Shown in pieces: positions 58,113 to 64,000 of a stretch of 64,000 nucleotides of DNA. Position numbers and translations under genes: made by a program. The stretch covers positions 1-64,000 of the forward strand of contig JASANG010000089.1 in assembly GCA_030248215.1 (NCBI GenBank), in the 5' to 3' direction. The DNA comes from Enoplolaimus lenunculus. Taxonomy: Eukaryota > Nematoda > Enoplea > Enoplida > Thoracostomopsidae. How positions within the stretch are numbered: the first letter of the stretch is position 1; the number at the start of each line of letters is the position of its first letter. Under the pieces are notes generated by a model, which saw only the letters and a program-made list of their open reading frames with translations, was not told the origin of the DNA and did not search any database.

Positions 58113-59880
58113 TACCACAGTTACAAAACATTCTTTCTTATTCACAACACAAGTTTTAATATTGCTGCGAGCGAAAACAGTCACCGTCGGAGGGCAGTGA
58201 CAAAAATAGTGGTTGCACAGAAAATTTTAAGGTGTTAGATGAATTTCATTATTTCTGTTTCGTGTCGAACAATCGTAGCATATATACACCTATAATGAAA
58301 AATAGCGAGATATAGACGTGATTTATACAACTAATTTTTGAGCATAAACATATATCTTTATAGGATACGGATATCTGGTTACACCCTGCAAATAATTTAA
58401 GTAAAACTGTAAAAGTTATTATTCTAGAAAATATATTGATTTCAAAACATAATTGTTAAGATTATACGTTGTAAAATTTCAGTGTTTATTAGCCTTCTGC
58501 TCCATGGCTATACCTCAATCTCGGCTTATATTTCTATACAAAACTTATTGGCGTTAAAGATTTGTAAAATGAAGCCTTAAATTTCAAACTTAATTAGCAT
58601 AAAATTAGGTCCATATTTCCAAAAATTCAAAATTTAAAATCTGGAATTTAAAACATATGATATAAGTTGAGAATCAGAGATAGACATAAATGTTGCCTTT
58701 TAACGCACTCTGACGTAATTTCCTAAACACAACCAAGCGTTGGAATACGGTAGTCTTTCTCCCTTACCAAATTTACCGTGTGCCATGCAAACTTAAACAC
58801 ATAAAAGATTTAGAAATTACCAAAATATAATTAAGAATTTAATAAGGTATATATTAGCAGTAAGAACGCGTAAGTTACAATACTGAAGGAAGTATATAAC
58901 GTAAAATTAATATGAAAATAGTCAATATCACAGCGTTTAGAAGATACAGTACTAATTAAATTTAGCGGCTATATTGACCAAATATTACAACAGTGACACC
59001 AGAATATAGTTCAAGGACTATGTAATTAAGAATTTATTTCGTTAACACAATGTTGAGTATAACTGGGGCGCAATTCTTTTGCCAAGAATAAGGTTTTTAT
59101 TTTGGAAGTTAACCCGTAATGTAATAAATGTGACTAAACCTAAATGCAGATTTATGATTGATGTGATTACTCTTAAAGTTTGCAATCTGCGACAAATCAA
59201 ATAAAAAAGTAATGTATAAGTAGTTGCATGCTAAAATTTTCACACAGTGTTGCAACACAGTTCCCTTTTATTCGTTAAAAGACCAACCATTAGCGGCGAT
59301 AAAGCTAAAAGCAATCGAGAATACAGGTTCAGATGTCACACAACGTTTTACTATTTCGGATTCAAAGTTTTAAATATTTGGAAGCATATATCGCAGACTT
59401 ATGTTCCAGAATAAAAGCGACATAAATTATATGTTATGTATACCGAAGTAAATGCAGTATTAACAAGTTCCGTTTCCATAACCTAAATACGAATAATACA
59501 AAAATTGATGCTAACAACGTCAGAAATAGCAGTTTTTCACGAATTAAAATATAACTACTAAACAAGCTAACGTTTCGACTGCTTGCATGAGTATTGTAAA
59601 ATGTGGAAGGCAAAATGTCACGTTATCACTCTGAACATTCACTAGGTTCCGAAGTCGCGATAGAGTAGTGGAACGTCAATCGGCGTTCTCGGTTCGCAAC
59701 CAAAAAATCTCAAATGAAGTTAGAATATTCATCGACAAAATTTTACTGCTTTAAAAGAAACACCATTTTACTCATGCATGAGTGCTTGTATATAACATAA
59801 CATAAACACACTTTATATGCTTGTACACCACATTATAACTGAAAAATTATACAGCAAAATGTGTGCGACGCCCAAAAAGC
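58113..59880. other. intergenic, MITE end then nothing recognised
   Basis: An isolated cap GATATCTGGTTACACCCTG ends at about 58,388 and belongs with GGATATCCGG repeats at 57,885-57,975. The rest shows neither exon nor repeat that I can identify. Confidence 0.4.
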
Positions 59881-59886
59881 TTTATT
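59881..59886 (-). terminator. candidate polyadenylation signal of the MTMR gene
   Basis: AATAAA on the minus strand, about 180 bases past the stop codon of the myotubularin-related gene. Confidence 0.5.
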
Positions 59887-60063
59887 TACGTTGTTAAACA
59901 GACGTTTGAAAGCGGAGGCAAGTCACCCCACCCCTAATAACAAACTTTTAGGCACTTTAAGTTCTATCGACTTAAAGTACGAAAATGTTTTGTTCGCAGA
60001 ATTTCGCCAGTACTTAATGCCCAGATATAATTATTATTCATAAAATACGTCATGGTTTCTTTA

Positions 60064-63000
60064 CTATTCACCATCCGGTTTCACAACGGCGGCATTCTTT
60101 ATGCATCGTTTGCATACTGGAACATTAGAAGAACCGGAAATCGCAGGTAATTGTGCTTTTTCTGAGCAACACCGCGAACAATATGCTTCACCGCAACCAA
60201 AGCAGTAATTCTGAAGCACAATTTGTAACTACATAATTTGAATACCTTTCTGTGCAATGTATCTAACACAAAAAATTACTACCCATCCGGAGAAAGAATA
60301 TTTATCCAAAGTATTTAATATAAAATTAACACTAACCGTCCATAGAAAGAAATATTTGACCCCGATCTATCATGTATCGTAACTTCAGAATCTTCTAATG
60401 TGGTTCTTTTAAAAGCGCGATTTAAACCATTGCGAGAATGGATTAAGTTAGCAATATGAGTCAGTAATAAACAGCAGGGCTGCGGACCGAATAAAAACTA
60501 TATAGGTAACTTTAGTTTTCATGGCACTTACAAAAATCATGGTAATGTTAAACTAACCCTTTTTATCCAAGCACGAAATTCGGAAGCACACTCAGGCGTT
60601 GCACACGACCTAGTCCGCCGCAGTGAAGTCCATCGTACTGCAACAGACGATAGGGCTGACACGTGAGGCAAACGGTCTGATTCAATATCACAAGTCGCCA
60701 ACAGTGTGGACAATTCTATGCTTTGGCTCATACTTGTGCCTGAAATACCGTAATGTTTTGTCTCCATTTTAGATTGACGAAAGCATTGGCGTAGCCAGGA
60801 ATTTGGAAACGGGGGTTACATTCGATAAAATTTCGAAAAGGGGTTTTCTTATGCTGCAATCCGAACGAAACTAACACAAAACGTTAACACTACCAAATAC
60901 AATGCAAAATTAAATCATATTACTTGCGTAATCGTTAAAGTATGAAAAACTAAAATACTGCGAAAACTAGTATCAAGAGAAGGGAGTCTCGGCTCGATCT
61001 CGGTCTCGGAAAGTCTCGGTACTTGGTAGGTCTCGGTCTCGGAAAGTCTCGGTACGTGGTAGGTCTCGGTCTCGCTTTTTTGAGTCTCGGTGGTTTGGTT
61101 CCAAGACCAGAATTCGAGGATTTAGTAAATGTATGACTGTATTGTTGAAGTAAGTGATGGTTGAAAATAAAATTTTTGTGTGAAATAATAAAATTTCATA
61201 GTTACGCAATAATTGCGAGAAGATATTTTGAAAAAACAGAAAAAAGCCATAAAAACACAAAAAACTATAAATAAAAAACACAAAAACACTATGAAAAATG
61301 CATTAAAGCTAGATAATTTTGAAAATTTAAATTTTTTCGGTTATGACCAAAAATTGAACGAGATCGAGACTTCTTGGCCGGTCTTAGTAGTCAGGTTTCG
61401 ATCTCGGTCTTGGTTTTTAACCGAGACAGCCCATCTATGTAAATTTTTAAGCTTTTGCACCTTATACAAAACTTACACATGCTCGCAGACATCAACGGAG
61501 GATTTGCACCACTAGGGCTAGGCCTAGACAGCATATTCTTTGACGTTGCCAAATATCCAGATTGAGGGCTGGTTGGAGTTGTTAGTTCGGCGAATTCTTC
61601 AAAACCAGACTCAGAATCCGACTGAAATTGTTTGTTTGACATGTTACTGCACAGTGCCGTTGCATCATTAGATTTAACCTGAGTAAATATATTTAGCGAT
61701 TAACAGTTTGTTTCTTTGAATAATGGTCAAAATTCCTTTATGGGTTCAGGGTAAACATTGCAGATAACAGCCCGGTTTAAATATCGCGTTCGCTCGCAAA
61801 CATCTTTATGCCCTCACGAAATGATATCATTACAATCACAGAACATTCCCCACAGTTTGAGTAAACATTCTGAAAATTTAGTTTGTTGCTCAAAAAACTG
61901 TTATTAATAATTCCATAGTAATCATTTCGCTGAACCCAGTTTACATATACTAGTTTACAATATTTTTAATCGTAAAAATACATCTCAAGCAACGTAATGT
62001 TTTAGGCCCAGATTTTGAAATGCGTATAGCATAATATCACTAATAGCGACAAGTCTTCAAAGATGAACGCATGCAACAGTGGATTTCAAAATTAGCACAC
62101 AAGTAGGGCTCGAACCGCGTAATTCACACTTCGAAAGATTCAATATCGATCACCAATTGGAGATGGGTGCTACATACATTTGAGAATACGCGCCTAGTTT
62201 CAAAAGCATAGTATCAGAAGAAACGCGCAATAACTATCACGATAACTATGTAGCACTGTTTAGTTGCCAAAGACAACTGTTCCGATTTCGAACCTAGGTA
62301 AATACTAAGGTCCTGATACTAGAAATTTAAAATTTCAAAACCAACGACAATGTTGGTGAACAACAATCAACGCTAATTTTTGTGCCCGGTAGGTGGCACT
62401 GATAAAGAATTGATTACCTGCTTTTGAGCATTCGCCAAGTTTCCGCCATTATTATTGCCACTGCTACAGCCGGTCAACGAAACATGTCCGCTATCGTTAA
62501 GCGCTGAAAATGCAGATGTTGCGCAGCTAGTTGACACAGTATTACCGCTTTGTACAGCTGAACAGGGTGGTAAAAATTTACCAGTATTGCTGCGCGACGG
62601 GCTTCGACCAAGATTTTCAGACAACGACGTTATTTTCTAAAATATAACACGGGATTACAGGAGTTTTGTAGTTTAACATTTAACTCATACTATGCGAAAA
62701 GCAGAATGCACATACGGTTACATACCGAGTTGTCATTGTTCAGTGAATCGTTTAATGTGGTAGTATTAACAATAACCAAATGCGACGTTCTCAATACAAC
62801 CATTACTTTTGGCCACCAAAAGTGCTTTACAGGGTTGGGTTGACTCGTGATAAACTTAAAACTTGCTGATCGTTCAGTTAACGCAACACTACCGTTTATG
62901 CAAAGCTATCACGAGATTGTTCAGCGAACGTTATAACAGCATATGCCTTTTAGTCGCCAAATTACCTCTAAGTATTATGATATGAAACCAAAAATAAAAT

Positions 63001-64000
63001 ACACTATCACACTGGCATTCTCGACAAGAATGCATATAAAAATACAAGACGCAATAAACTTAGCGGTCGTACCTCTCTCAACCAGTTGACTTGACCCTCA
63101 AGTGAGCTAATTTGACTTTTGAGCATTCCAACGCGTTCTACAGGAGACTCTCGAATATGTAAACCGTCATCGAATCGATTGTACATCGCGCACCAGAACC
63201 TGAACTTTTCAAAACACTGCCAATAGAAGTAGATTGATTTAAAAAACGCGCTATGAGAAAAACTTCAAGCACCAGCATTGCTTAAACACTAATCAGACGA
63301 TTTTTAAACGAAAAATTTACAGGTACACAAAGAGGATCTACATAAACATCCGGAACCGTTACAGTGAAACGCCATACCAAGAATAGTAAGAGTGCCCATT
63401 GGGAAAGACTAAAAGATTATATTACTCTACGGTTGGCAAAATAGCTACATTTTCTGGCGTTGAACATGCAGTCACAGACAGAGTTTTGTGCAATCACGAT
63501 CGCGTTTGAAATCACGATTCTGATCGTGATTGGTCGTTTTTTGTGCACAATCGCTCGCAAACCCGACCTTAACTGCTAGCAGTTATTGTAAGTATAACCG
63601 CGACTGCTGTCGCAATTGCACAGTATTAAATTTTCAAGGGGTTGCAACCGCGGGTTGAACCGCGATTGCAAAACCGTCTCCAACGCGACTGGTCGCGAGC
63701 AAAGAAAATCAATCTCGATTATAAACGGCAACTGCAACGTAGTCGCGATTACTACTTCTGTCCGCGACTGTAGGATGATGCTTTTCATTATCATAAGACC
63801 AAATCTTTTGCACAAATGAGAATTGAAAACCATCAAGAGTTAAAACTCACAATAAAGTCACTTACTTGATACTGGCAGGTTCCAAACAGGGTACGATTGC
63901 ATCACACGCCGTTACACACTGCGGATCATAGAATGGATTCACAAATTCATCATTGTACCGCGCAAGAAACCCCCATAACGAGTAAGTACGTTCAGCTAAC
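60064..64000 (-). CDS. MTMR6: myotubularin-related phosphatase (MTMR6/7/8 type), C-terminal part, with FYVE-like finger
   Basis: Myotubularins hydrolyse the 3-phosphate of PI3P and PI(3,5)P2 on endosomal membranes. Exons 5'-3': 64000-63866 (open at the window edge), 63199-63073, 62636-62418, 61678-61477, 60739-60558, 60210-60064. Phases agree and give 336 aa. The first two exons carry the end of the phosphatase domain (ERTYSLWGF, FVNPFYDP, FWCAMYNRFDDGLH), best matching MTMR6-8, then a heptad-like segment (VGMLKSQISSLEGQVNWL). A Ser/Asn-rich linker follows. The last two exons hold eight cysteines (CATPEC, CFGC, CSRC, CKRC) as a FYVE-like finger lacking the usual RRHHCR motif. The catalytic CX5R lies outside the window. 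Human MTMR6-8 lack FYVE while MTMR3/4 have it, so orthology is open. Long introns carry MITEs. Confidence 0.87.
60981..61438. mobile_element. MITE, CTCGGT type, in MTMR intron
   Basis: The left side has four CTCGGTCTCGGAAAGTCTCGG-like repeats. The right side has GACCAAAAATTGAACGAG, GATCTCGGTCTTGG and TTAACCGAGACAGCCCATCT. The order and interior match 30,112-30,297. About 460 bp. Confidence 0.7.
62103..62182 (-). repeat. degenerate tRNA-like sequence in MTMR intron
   Basis: On the minus strand ATCTCCAATTGGTGATCGAT resembles a D arm, and GCGGTTCGAGCCC is a good B box about 45 bases on. The acceptor stem is not intact, so this is a SINE head or tRNA pseudogene, not a gene. Confidence 0.4.
63469..63770. 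mobile_element. MITE, TCGCGA type, in MTMR intron
   Basis: The inverted ends CAGTCACAGACAGAG / CTTCTGTCCGCGACTG enclose many TCGCGATT / AATCACGATCG repeats. 302 bp, no ORF. No clear target duplication. Confidence 0.65.

Noticed and set aside
60973-61281. 102-codon minus-strand frame with repeated RDRDLP-like residues as a protein
   Set aside because: The repeat comes from the CTCGGT MITE read in one frame. It lies in an intron of the MTMR gene.

Overview
This is a window of an AT-rich, intron-rich animal nuclear genome. The three protein genes are all animal housekeeping genes split by GT-AG introns: clathrin heavy chain, SOSS-B/NABP single-stranded DNA-binding protein, and a myotubularin-related lipid phosphatase. 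The repeats are DNA-transposon derived: hAT-like and Tc1-like MITEs, Helentron-like elements with internal tandem repeats, and tRNA-derived SINEs. I cannot name the species; a non-insect invertebrate is my guess, not a demonstrated fact.

Layout. 1-3.7 kb is upstream DNA with repeat remnants. 3,732-27,748 (+) is the complete clathrin heavy chain CDS: 34 coding exons and 5,070 nt, giving 1,689 aa. Its large introns (4, 5, 8, 11, 19) are large mainly because transposons sit in them. 27.7-48.5 kb is a 20-kb intergenic tract with no convincing host gene. It holds MITEs, Helentron-like copies, a broken hAT transposase, a 379-bp tandem duplication, SINEs and a minisatellite. 48,529-53,757 (+) is a SOSS-B gene whose six predicted exons keep one frame (1,500 nt, 499 aa); its tail is far longer than in vertebrates. 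53.8-60.0 kb is repeats. 60,064-64,000 (-) is the 3' part (six exons, 336 aa) of an MTMR6/7/8-type myotubularin ending in an atypical FYVE finger; its catalytic part lies beyond the right edge. SOSS-B and MTMR are convergent.

The host genes do not form a pathway together: vesicle coat, DNA-damage response and endosomal phosphoinositide turnover. The most unusual content is the transposon population. Several MITE families keep a short cap at each end (CAGGGTG, TAGGG, TAGAG or CACTG types) but are filled with a family-specific repeated motif such as ACCGGAA, GGATCC, CTCGGT, GGCCCCGG, GAGTCAAA or TCGCGA. Several have imperfect or perfect 8-bp target duplications typical of hAT. A hAT transposase relic (about 39.1 kb) and several clear nestings support this reading. 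I see no CRISPR, operon, virus-like element or new enzymatic system.
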